Part shown: one piece after another, positions 12,201-24,200 of the stretch
How the letters are laid out: each line of letters begins with the position of its first letter
Position numbering within the stretch: the first letter of the stretch is position 1
NCBI GenBank assembly: GCA_036172665.1
Contig: JAYKNF010000015.1
Location: 3,162,001-3,226,000 of the forward strand
Direction of reading: 5' to 3'
Source of the DNA: Prosopocoilus inquinatus
Lineage: Eukaryota; Arthropoda; Insecta; Coleoptera; Lucanidae
DNA length: 64,000 nt
Notes under the pieces: generated by a model
The model's database searches: none
What the model saw: the letters and a program-made list of their open reading frames with translations, nothing else
Told to the model about the DNA's origin: nothing
Translations under genes and position numbers: made by a program

Positions 12201-15200
12201 AAAGCTGCGTAGGAGACGTTTTTACTGAAAATGCAGAGCACGACTATTTCCTGGGCAAGGCAGAAAAGAAAACAGGCAGCCGAAGCTGAGGGTGACTATA
12301 GTCTAGTAGAAGAGGTAATCCCTCTTGAAAACTTAGAAGAAAAGAAATCATCTTTAATGAACTACTTGAGCAGAACCAAGGTGGAGTTAGAATCGTTAGA
12401 GAGAAACACTGTTGGCCAAAACACCAAAGTGAAATGGCATAAAGAGCGAAGACTAACAGCATCGAAATTTGGTATTATCTGCAAAAGACGTCAAACAAAT
12501 GATGCCAAAAAATTGGCGTAAAAATTAATTAATTTTTCGGGAAGTATAGTTACAAATTGGTGCCATGAGCATGAAGAAATTGCGACAAAGCAATTTTTAC
12601 AGGAACTTGGACATAAAGTTGATAACGGCGGATTATTTATATCTAAAGAAATGCCGTATCTTGGAGCTAGTCCTGATGGACTAGTTGGTGAGGATGCTAT
12701 AATTGAGATCAAGTGTCCCTATAAGTTAGCGAAGTTAAAAATAACTCCTCAGGAAGCGGCAAAGATGAAAGTTATGCCCTATTTCTTTTTGGATGCCAAT
12801 ACTGTGAAACTGAAGAAACACATATCTACTACTATCAGATTCAAGGGCAGTTAGCTTTAACGAATAGTTGTGCAGATGTACTTACAAATTTGAAACCGTA
12901 GTTGTAGGTGATATTAAATGTCCTTTTTCTTTGTTGACAGTTTGCGCTGATTTGCTAAAACTATACTCTATTTTTTATTAATAGGCGAAAGTTTACTGAT
13001 TGATATAACGTATTACATATAAATCGTTCACAATAGTTTTAAATTCGGTCTATCCAAGAAAATCTGATATTTTAGTTGTCAGTAACGTTAGTTGTTAAAA
13101 TAAATTTATTTTAGGTTACAGTTCATGAGATCTGAATCCTCGTATTCATCAAATATTTATATTTTATTCAATTAGTTGTGCAGAAACAAAAATTATTTAA
13201 CGCAGTTCCGTTTCACTATTTGGGTGAACTTGGTATTCAAAATGTTACATCGCCGACTCATTTTATTTATTGTTTATTCCTGTGTTATCTCTACATAATC
13301 GAGGAAAATAGCCCGTCCAGTCTCCCAGATGTCGATTACGCATCGTAACACCCCCGGTGTAGCGCATATCTGGGACCGTATTCTCAAATCGAGCGACAAG
13401 AGTCGTATGCGAAAATGACGTCAAAATGATGCAATTCTCGAACGATATCTACAGTTTTGTATAAGAGTCTACGTCATTTTCGCATGCGACTCTTGTTGCT
13501 CGACTTGAGAATAGGGCCCCTGAATCGTTCGATTGACGGTTTAAGAGAGACGCGCGTTGTTGAGTATTCTCAGGTATTCGAAATTCAAATAGGGAAGATA
13601 ATACTAAAATTTCTCAGCTATTAATCGTTATTAAAATTAATTTTAAATAACGTTCCAAATTTTCGTTCGTTCGTTCGTTTCGATTTGCCGTGAGAATGTC
13701 TTGTCTTTTAAAGCGAGAAAATGATCTTTCTACATAACAGGTTGTGAGAGACGCTTTCTCTAGGTAAAGTTTGAACTCTTCAATATTTACGGAGAGACTG
13801 AGCAATCAAATAAATGTCGAATCGTCAAAATCAAAATTAATGAGACGCAGAATTCGACCGTAGAATCGCCGTGCCTATCGGAAATGCAGCGAGAAATCGA
13901 GCCTCGCCGCCTGCGGAATACAACGCCTCTGAGTTTGGACCCTCAGATTCGAAGCCTTAGTTATCACATAATATTAATTACATGCATTAACAGGGATTTT
14001 TAATGATGTCAAGGTAAATGTGTACTCTACACAAATAAATAACAAAATAACACAAATTTGTTGAGTTTTCCCTTTTTAAAACTAATTAAGCGCATGACTA
14101 CCAGATTTGCAGAAGTTTATTATGACAAAAATGTTTCTTGCAATGTAACGTAAAAAATTTACCAAAATGCACGACTCTGAAAAGAGAAATATAGAAGAAT
14201 TGTAGGGACTTTATTTTCTGGCGGCACTCGGTAGCGTTCGTGTGTTTACGGTGCGTGTATTCTGTGTTTCACTCATACACGCACTGAAACGCATTCGCTC
14301 TCATTCATACTCTTCATCTGTCACTAAATCGGGAGAATGAATGTGCGAATTCGCCCCTCTTGCACTAGGCCCGAAGGCGGAGCTAGCGTGTATCACATAC
14401 CACATTTGATTTCAGCGATTTCATTCCAAAAATTACAAATATGTTTCCCATTTCCTGACCTTATTTTTAAAAATAAAAAAAAAAACTAAACGGTTTATTA
14501 TTATTGAATACTGCGAAATTTCAGCTAAAGATTTTTTTCGAATTTTTTTAATTTTAATTTTTTTTAAGGCATTTTTGGCAATTCTCGAAAAAACGAGCCT
14601 TTAGCCGCCTAACAGAATCTATTTAAAAATTTTTCGCGAAAAATCGGTACGATTTTAATGAGAAATAAGCCCAGGAAATGGGAAAAACGATTTTGAAGCC
14701 GAGCAAACAGCCTTAATGCTTACTGGTTACCTGAACTTACTGAACGTTTAGTGGTAGATCTCAAGTGGATGCCTTTGTGGTCATGTACAGTAAGAGAAAA
14801 ATTTGATTATGGACGTAAACCAGCATCAAGTGCTCATGTTGAAGCTGAAGTTAAAAATTTTAAAAAATATTTACTAGAAAATCAGTCGGTACCAATGCAA
14901 GTTGATGCATTTGTAAAATTCCATGTACAACATCTCGGTGGCATTGTTAAGAGGGTATTCACCAAGTGGTAAATGTGTAAATATAAAAATTGTTTTTTTA
15001 TGTAGTTTATAAATCAAATTTTAAGGTTAAGTTTAAAAACTATACTTAATTTTTGTTACCCTTTTAAGGTTTGCGAAACTCCAGTCCATATTCTTGAACC
15101 TTGTTCAGGAACATATGGTGAAGAAGGATACGGACAAGCTCGCATATATAATAACTGTAGGAATCAAAACAATGTCCATCAAATTATTGAGTCAAGGCAA

Positions 15201-18200
15201 GAAGAAAACTGGAAAGGTCTGACTTCCTTATTTAAAAATTACTGTTACGAATTTGGTGTTCACAAATTATAGTCGTTAAATTTCAGAACACTTTAATTTA
15301 AAGCTGTCGCTTTACACTATTAACAACACAATTGTAATGAGCTTGTCTATCAACTAACACTTTTACAAAATGTACTTTCTATTTATTCAAGGTACGAATC
15401 CTTCGCTCGCTAACTTCATAACTATCACTCCTGACGGATCTACGGCTTATATAGCAGAGCCCTCCGTTGCTCCAACATACTAGAATAATCGAGTAGTCTC
15501 CAGTCATGTTCTGTGACGCAAGGTGGCGTACTGATGCTAAAAATAGATCTGTTTGCGCGTGACGGCCGTAACACTGCCCCCCTCTTAGTTCTGTTCGTCC
15601 CGAATAGAGTACGGAACCAAACGGTCGATGTGGATCATTTTCATGTTCCTACGAGGTAGCTTTTGTATTCTATAGACCACATCATTGATCCTCTTAATTA
15701 TTTGATAGGGTCCATCCCAAGTCGCCTGTAGTTTGGGGCACAGACCACGAATCCTTCTGGGGTTGTATTAGCCACACCTGGTCTTGTTTCATTGGCTCGT
15801 CGATCGTAGCGGGTCTTCATTTTGTCTGTCGCCAAACTGATGTTACGTCGGACGTATTCGTGAGTGTTCATTAAACGGCGTTCGAGTTCTTGCGAGTATT
15901 CACTTCGTCCCAGTCGAGTTTCTGGTCGCCCAAATTTTAAGTCACAAGGCAGACGCATTTCTCTTCCGAATAAGACACTGTATGGAGTTCATTTAGTAGT
16001 GTCATGCTCTGCAGAACGATACGCCATCAGGAAAAGGGGAAGATGTTCATCCCACTCCCGTTGGTTCTTCGAAACAACTTTAGCCAGATGTCTTTCCAAA
16101 GTCCTATGGAAACGCTCCACCATTCCATCTGACTGTGGGTGTAAGGAAGTTGTTCGCGTTTTGAAAATGCCTAGTAACCTGGTTAATTCCTGGAAAATGT
16201 CTCCTTCAAAGCTGCTGCTTTGGTCGGAATGGATCTCCATGGGTACTCCAAATCTTGTTATCCAATTTTCTATCAAGGCATTCACAACGGTTATTGACTC
16301 TTGATTTGACAAAGCGTAACCTTCTGGCCATTTGGTGAAATAATCAGTCACTACCATAATGTATTTGTTTCCATGATTGGTTTCCGAAATTGGCCGGCTA
16401 TGCCCACTTCATCGGTAAAGGCGAAGATTCTTTTGTATTTTCGAAACAGTCCTCTTATGTCTTCTGTTTCGATGGGTGTTAACGATGTCGATACCTCTTC
16501 CAGCAATTTCTCTAGTAGCGGTGGTAGAGTGTCAGACTGATGCCGAGCGGATGCATCGTTTACTAGAATGTGGTTTACAGAAGCAATTGCTTCACATTTG
16601 CCCACCACCGTTCCGCTGGGTATGGTCACTGGGTAAATGTTGACATTTGCAAGACGAATAGGAATTGTTTCTTGGATCTTCACCAGAGTCTCAGCCAGTA
16701 AAATTCCTTTTTTTTCGCCGCTGTTGTCAATTGGCTCTATGATTCCGGCAGGATAGCTACCAAGATTGCTTTCCAACTTCGCCAGAATTAACTTATCGGT
16801 TAAGGCTGGAATGTTTATACTTTCGTCCAATATTACTTTTAGCACTGTAGATAGATTTCCAGGAACGTGGAGAGGTATTTCTTCAGATCCAATTCGTAGA
16901 ACTTTATCTTTTAAATCTACAACCAAGCCGTTTGTCCTCATGAAGTCCACTCCCAGTTTGAAGTCGTCAACAATGTCTGCCACTAACACCCTGTGTGTGA
17001 ATTTCATACTTCCAATCTTCATGTCAATTTCGGCTTCACCACAAACTGGAGTAACCTCGCCAGTAGCTGTTTGGATGTGATATGCCTTTCCATTATTTAC
17101 TAGCTTCCATTTTGGTAGAAGATCTGTTCTTATGATGGACACATTCGCTTCGGTATCAATTGTGAATTGGAAAGATGTCTCACCAATTTTTCAAATCTAC
17201 TATCAAGCTATTTTTATTGTTCCTTATCATGGAAATGGAGACCATCTTGAGGCTATCAGTAGGATCAGTCAGCATGCGCCCCTTCTTGCTGACTAGTTTT
17301 AGTTTAAAGACTCGCTGTCATCTTCTTGTCGCGCTCCTTTGCGCCGGCAGTTGGAACTCAAATGACCTGGTTTACCACGGTTCCAACAAGTTGTAATTCA
17401 TCTGTTATTGTTCATGGATTTCTTCTCTTCAAGGTGTTTCAGTCTTTCCAGGATTTCTGTTAGGGTACTCTTATCAGCAGCTTTCGCCTCTCGTACCCGT
17501 ACTAGGCTTTTAGATGCTTGCTTGGCCGCCTCGAATTCCAGTGTACGGGCCAGTACATCTGTGCATTTGGAGAAGTTACCCAACCGTAATACTTCGCCAG
17601 AATTAACTTATCGGTTAAGGGTGGAATGTTTACAGTTTCTTCCAATATTACTTTTAACACTGTAGATAAATTTCCAGGAACGTGGAGAGGTATTTCTTCA
17701 GATCCAATTCGTAGAACTCCTATCTTTTAAATCTACAACCAAGCCGTTTTTCTTCATGAAGTCCACTCCCAGTATGAAGCGTCAACAATGTGTCTGAATT
17801 TCATACTTCCAATCTTCATGTCAATTTCGTCTTCACCACAAATTGGAGTAACCTCGCCAGTAGCTGCTTGGATGTGTTATACCTTTCCATTATTTACCAG
17901 CTTCCATTTCGGTAAAAGATCTGTTCTTATGATGGACACATTCGCTCCGGTATCAATTGTGAATTGGAAAGATCTCTCACCAATTTTTCTATCTGCTATC
18001 AAGCTATTTTCATTGTTCCTTATCCAGGAAATGGAGACCATCTTGGGACTATCCGTAGGATCAGTCAGCATGCGACCCTTTTTGTTGACTGATTTTAGTT
18101 TAAATGCTCACTGTCATCGTCTTGGCGCGCCCGTTTGCGACGGCAATTGGAACTCACATGACCTGACTTGCCACAATTCCAGCAAGTTATGATTCGTCTG

Positions 18201-21200
18201 GGACTGATCACCTTCTCTTCCAGCTGTTTTAATCTTTCAAGAACTTCTGTCAGTGCACTGTCATCACCAGCTTTTATTTCTCGTACTCTAGTACGGATTT
18301 CTGTTAGGGTACTCTTATCAGCAGCTTTCGCCTCTCGTACCCGTACTAGGCTTCTAGATGCTTGCTTGGCTGCCTCGAATTCCAGTGCACGGGCCAGTAC
18401 ATCTGTGCATTTGGAGAAGTAATACTTGTTGCATTTCCTGATCTCTAATGCCGTCGATGAATGCTTGGATGGCCAAACGATGAAAAACTGGTTCAGGTAA
18501 GGAATCTCCATATGCCATGCGTACCAGGCTCTCAATGTCGAATTCAAACTCTTGAAGTGACTCATCATTTTTCTGGGTACGAGTTTTCAATTGGATGGTA
18601 TGGAGTTGCTTCATGTGTGCATCACCAAAGCGCATTTTCAAGTTCTCCACCAGTTGATCAAAGTTGTTCCGTACTTCCTCGGGAATGGACTGTAATGCAC
18701 TCAATGCTGGACCTCGCATAGCCAAAACGAGTGCTACAGCTCTGTCGCAGTCATTCCAGCCATTCACGTCAGCAGCAATTTGAAACTGTCAGATGAAAGT
18801 AGACCAAGGTAAGTCGCCTTCAAATTTAGGTGGTTTCAGTTTCTGATTTGACGACGCAGACGATGGTGTAATCGAACGACCTAGTCCCACTTTATGCAGT
18901 CATTTCGCTAAGTCTTCAAATTTATTTTGGAACTGAAGTTTTATTCCACCAAATTTCTCATCAAGTTTATCGTAGAATTCAAATTTCATGATCTTAATTG
19001 TACTATCAAACTGATTTCGTACGCCTTCAATTTTCTCGTCACATTCGGTTTTAAGATCTTCGATCCTTTCGTCGATTTGCATCTTCATTTTTTCTATATT
19101 CAGATCGGTTTTGAAACTGTAAGTTTCCATTTTCATATCCAAACTTTCCATTTGTTTTCTCACTTCTTGCGTTTGCTCTTTTATATTTTCTTTCACTTCC
19201 TGTGCATTTCTAATTTCATATTTTCGTTACCTTTTTCCATTTTTTCTTTCACTTCCTGCATTTCTAATTTCATATTTTCGTTACCTTTTTCCATTTTTTC
19301 TTTCACTTCTTTCAGTAGAGCTACTACGTCTTCAATTTCAAATTCAAATGTTTCCAGGTCTTTACCTTCATTTATAAGAGCTTGTTTCAGCCGTTCTTGT
19401 AAACCGCTTTTCTTTCCCGAATTTTCCAGGCCTCTTTCTTCTAATTCCTCACGCAGCTCTTTCAGTTTTAAGTCGCAGAGCTTCATTCTTGAAATTTCCG
19501 CTTCTGACACCAATTTGTTACGAATTTGGGGTTCACAAATTATAGTCGTTAAATTTCAGAACACTTTAATTTAAAGCTGTCGCTTTACACAATTAACAAC
19601 ACAATTGTAATGAGCTTGTCTATCAACCAACACTTTTACAAAATGTACTTTCTATTTATTCAAGGTACGAATCCTTCGCTCGCTAACTTCATAACTGTCA
19701 CTCCTGACGAATCGTACGGCTTAAGGCACTCGATCTCTGTCTAAGAACACAGGTACTGCCATCATATGGTTTAGACACTTGACAGTGGGTATTTGACCCT
19801 GAACAAGCGGGTTGTCAAAAATGACAAACTGAATATTTTATGAACATATAAAATAGCGACATCTTACTATCGCTTTTTGACCTAACATTGCAGTAACTGA
19901 AACAGCTGTCCAGAGGCTGCTCGAGGTTCTCACTGCAATCAAAAACGATTTGCACAAAATTTTTCTAAAAAAAAAATTTTTCTGAATATTTTATGTAAAT
20001 CAGAACGCAAATTTAACGCAAATCATTTTAATTTCTATGTTATTAACGACAAGAATAAGTTTACAATCAACAAGGAATAAGTTTACAATAAATCTAGACA
20101 TTAACGGTGCGATTAGGACACAATAAACCGAAAAAGTAACCAAACGTAGATACGTGAGTATATTAAAAGCTTTTCAGGTAAAATATTAAATTTACATACA
20201 TCCCGAAACTATTTCAAGGCATAAATCTCTAAACAGTTAACCATAGAAATAGAAGTTTCAGTAATTTAGCTGTTAACTTTGAAATTAAAAATTGTTGACT
20301 GTTTGTAATTTTCCATCATGTTCCAAGGGTAAGCTATTAGATTCTGGATAATGGCACTCGGAAAATAATTGGATTTAGCGAATTCCAAAAAAATTTAGGA
20401 TGAAAATGAGCTTTAGGATCCGGTCCAAAAAAGCGTAGGTAATACCGGACAAAAAGATATTTTTTAGGCAGAACTTCCCCATTTATTATGTCATATCGCC
20501 TCGTAGTTGCTTAGTTTTATTATAAATTTATACTTTGTCTCCATAAAATGGAAATTGAAACTATTTTGCGTTATTTTTCATCTTGATTTACATAAAATAT
20601 TCCAGTTTTTGTCATTTTTGACAACAGATTTGTTCAAGGTCAAATACCCACTGTCGCGTGTCAAAAACATATGATGACAGTACCTGTGTCTTTAGACAGA
20701 GATCGAATGCCTTAGTATGGCTTATATAGCAGAGCCCTCTGTTGCTCCAACATACTAGAATGATCGAGTAGTCTCCAGTCACATGTTCTGTCACGCAAGA
20801 TGGCGTACTAATGCTAAAAATAGATCTGTTTGCGCGTGACGGCAGTAACATTACTATACTATTTACAAAATACATTTCCTAAAAGTACCTTTCAGAAGAA
20901 ACCAATTCTTCGAAAAATTCCGATCTTAAGAAATGGCGAAGATAAAAATTTAAAAGCTATTCGAAAGGGCGAAAATAAGATTGATTTCATACAAACCAGT
21001 GCGTTTGATGCTTTACTACAGTTATTTTTAGCAAGTTCAATAGATTCTCCATATTTAAAAAAAATAGAATTCAGAAATATTCAGACACTATTCTTTTTAA
21101 TAATATGATGAAAAAAAGTTGCAGAACATGGCATAATATCTGGATCATATCGCCTTCGGGCTAATATATAGAGCAATTTATTTACAGAAAGTGGAAGTAA

Positions 21201-24200
21201 TAATAAATTTAAATGCTATGTAGTTAACTGTTTTACAACTGCAACGCAATTGTGTCGAAGGCTTTTAGAAAACGCTCCATGTTTCATTGAAAAAAGAATA
21301 TGTCAGAAAAATATGTCACAAAAAAACGATTAAACATACTTCTCTTATGATCTCAGAAGCAGCTTTAAGAGCACCAGACTTCAATCAAAAGATAGAGGGA
21401 GAAATTGTTTTAAATTCCAGTAATTAAGTTAATCGTAATTTAGGTAAAGTCGGAAAATAAAAATCTTTAGTGAGTGTTTAGCATAGACTTATAAGTTAAA
21501 ACAAAAAAATTTTCATGCAGCTAATTTTTGTTTTAAATTTTTTCCAAACTGACTACAACTAATCAGAAAGATTACAACAACATGAAGTTTTAGGTATTTT
21601 CGTACTACACAAAAAGTCGATAGTATTTGGCGATACTGATGCGTTTGGTCACTCGATGTTTTCTTTCATATGTCAAAACCTTGTAACTTTTCATGTCGCT
21701 TATTTAATTTTTGATAGCCAATAATTTTTATTATTCGATGTATGATTGCTGCAAACTTAAATGCTGTCAGCCAACGAAAAAATTCAGATTCACCAGTTAA
21801 TATCTGCGGCAATATGAAAAACGTTTTTTGCGGTAAAATAACATAACGGTATATTTAGTTATGTTTATATAGTTTGCACATAATTAGCACTTTAATATAA
21901 TTCATGTTTCGTTAAGGAAAAGTTATTACTTCTACTCTGATACTGTTAAAGTTACATGTACTCAGCAGTTTTCTTTCATGTTTAAAAATAATATATACAG
22001 CCTTAGATGTTTAATAATGAACAATAAGTAATACGAAAACACTTAAAGAGCACTTAATTTCTATATCAATTAGTGTTGGACAACTTTAGATCTCCATTTG
22101 TGTACCGCTAAGTTATTAAAAGTGGACAATTCCGCATACTTTTTTATCTTTCTGTAAAATCATTTTAGCACTAAATTTTATTTTAGCGCACTAAAATATA
22201 ACACCTAAATAACACTTTATTTTGATGTAATTTTTTTTAAGAATCCTTTTATTTGATTTGCTAAGTTTAGGGAGCTCTTCTGTCAACCGTCAAGTAAGGT
22301 GTTCGTTTTATTTACGTTATTTATTGATTTCATTACAAAAATAATTTCTTTTCAGTACTCATTTACGATATTATTGACTTTATGCTGCATTACAAAATGA
22401 TGTTTGATGTTTACATTGAAGCAGATTTATGATTGAAAATTAATTTTCGTAACAGTTCAAAAGACATGGGAGTACCGAAACTGCTGAGAAGAGTTTAGAA
22501 TTGAATTTGCCGCTGTATTGTTGACTATAAAATATTTGAAGACAACATGCATTGATAGGTACAGATGTTTCGACAAACTAGAAGATCTTCCGAAGAACAG
22601 TCAACTATGAAAACATACTGCTAAGATTATGGAAAGTGCAATCGATTAATAATAACTGCAAAAATAAAACCTCCACTTTCAGAGCAAAGTATTTAAAAAA
22701 AATGCAGTAATATATTGCTTGTCCGCCTGACAGTAGGACATAGGGATTTCACATAGGAAAACAGAAATTGATTTATTATTATTATACTCAATCAAATAAT
22801 CAAATCAATAATAAAAAAATATCCTCTGTTTCCAATTTTCTACCGGTCACTATATTATGTAATACATGAACTGCGTAAAATCATTACTCTCATATATTTT
22901 AATATAGGTTAGGTGATTCTCCATACCGTGTTTACACCAACTCAAATAAAAGTACGAATCAGAATAAAACGGGAAATAAAATAAGACAGGACGAACTCTC
23001 AATAGAAGATGAAGGAGCAGACGAAAGGCGTATTGTGGACATAAAGGACTTTTTCCAAAGTTTGAAAAATTTTTCAAATCATTGTCCTGCATTTGGCTGT
23101 ACATTAGCAAATTTAAATGTATATTCGGAGAAAAGAGTTGGCCTGATGTCCATCTTAAAACTAAATTGTAATATGTGTAAGGGAAATTTCTACTTAAATA
23201 CTTGTAATCTAAAGGTGAAAGAAAATCTGGATATAAATACATCTGCAGTTTGCGGTATAACAACCTCGGGTATAGGATTTGCTCAGTTTCAGGAATTATT
23301 TGCTGCCATGAATATTCCAACAATGACTCAAAATCTTTTTAGTACAATCAATAATACAGTATGTGATGCATGGGACAAAGCTGCAACGCGTACTATGGAA
23401 GCCGCAGCAGAACGAGAACGGCTAGTTGCAATAGAAGAAGGCAGAGTCAAAAACGGCATAGCTGTAATTGATGTAATAGCAGATGGCTGTTAGTCCAAGA
23501 GGTCCTACAAAAATAAGTATTCTACACTTTCTGGAGCAGCAGCAATAATTGGGCGAAAATTTGGGGAGGTGTTATATATAGGAGTCAAAAATAAATATTG
23601 TTGTATTTGTGCACGAGCAAATAACAAAGGTGTTTCGCCTAAAGATCATCAATGTTATAAAAATTATTCAGGTCCTTCAACCAATATGGAGGCAGAAATA
23701 TTGGTATGGTTTCAAAAATTCTGTGGATATGTATAATGTAATTTACGGTAGGCTTATAGCAGATGGTGATTCAAGCACGTATACAAAAATTTTAGAGGCT
23801 AGACCGTATAGCAATATTACGGTAGAAAAAATTGAGTGTCGAAATCACTTACTTCGTAACATGTGCAGTAAATTGTCTGCTGTGACAAAAGAAGCTAAGT
23901 ATCCCTTACATATGCGCAAAACATTAACTACACAAAGAATATTGGCAATCAGGAAGGCCATTTGTTTAGCCATAAAAGAACAATCAAATAGACAGGAAGA
24001 CCAGCATACTAAAATTAAAGACTTGTAATTAGACATTTCAAACTCTTACAACTATGCGTTTGGAGATCATAAGAATTGTAAAGAATATTATTTTAAAGTT
24101 TGCACTGTTGCATCAAATTCTCGTAGCTTAATAATTAATGTAGATAGTAACATGGTAGAACAATTTAATGCAATAGTCGCAAAATTCGTAGGAGGAAAAA

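Larger units (their letters stand above)
10650..12860 (+). pseudogene. Mutator-like/YqaJ element, 3' part, with two MITE insertions (copy 2)
   Basis: Coding blocks recognisable in order: 10926-11115 encodes [18 protein letters not shown] and [17 protein letters not shown]; 11572-11770 encodes [20 protein letters not shown] and [11 protein letters not shown], matching the end of a Mutator-like transposase domain (compare 24152-24300). After the MITE at 11774-12192 the frame continues from about 12200, with [19 protein letters not shown] at 12430 and [19 protein letters not shown] at 12655, the core of a YqaJ-type nuclease (E-x-K catalytic motif). Stops and frameshifts are present. Fused Mutator-like transposase plus YqaJ nuclease is, as far as I know, a recurrent insect element architecture. 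Confidence 0.7.
15243..20850 (-). mobile_element. Ty3/gypsy LTR retrotransposon (minus strand), defective
   Basis: A 331-bp 3' LTR (15243-15573, TG...CA) and a 5' LTR starting at 19516 and ending at 20850 flank gag-pol on the minus strand. A 4-bp TTAC duplication lies on both sides. The polypurine tract (minus-strand AAGAGGGGGGCAG, 15574-15586) abuts the 3' LTR. The 5' LTR is split by a TIR element (19722-20714). Internally the reverse transcriptase and RNase H are deleted and a gag-protease segment is tandemly duplicated, so it cannot be autonomous. Confidence 0.92.

Noticed and set aside
18927..19574. 215-aa plus-strand ORF rich in Phe and Ser
   Set aside because: Antisense shadow of the Gag coiled-coil repeats.
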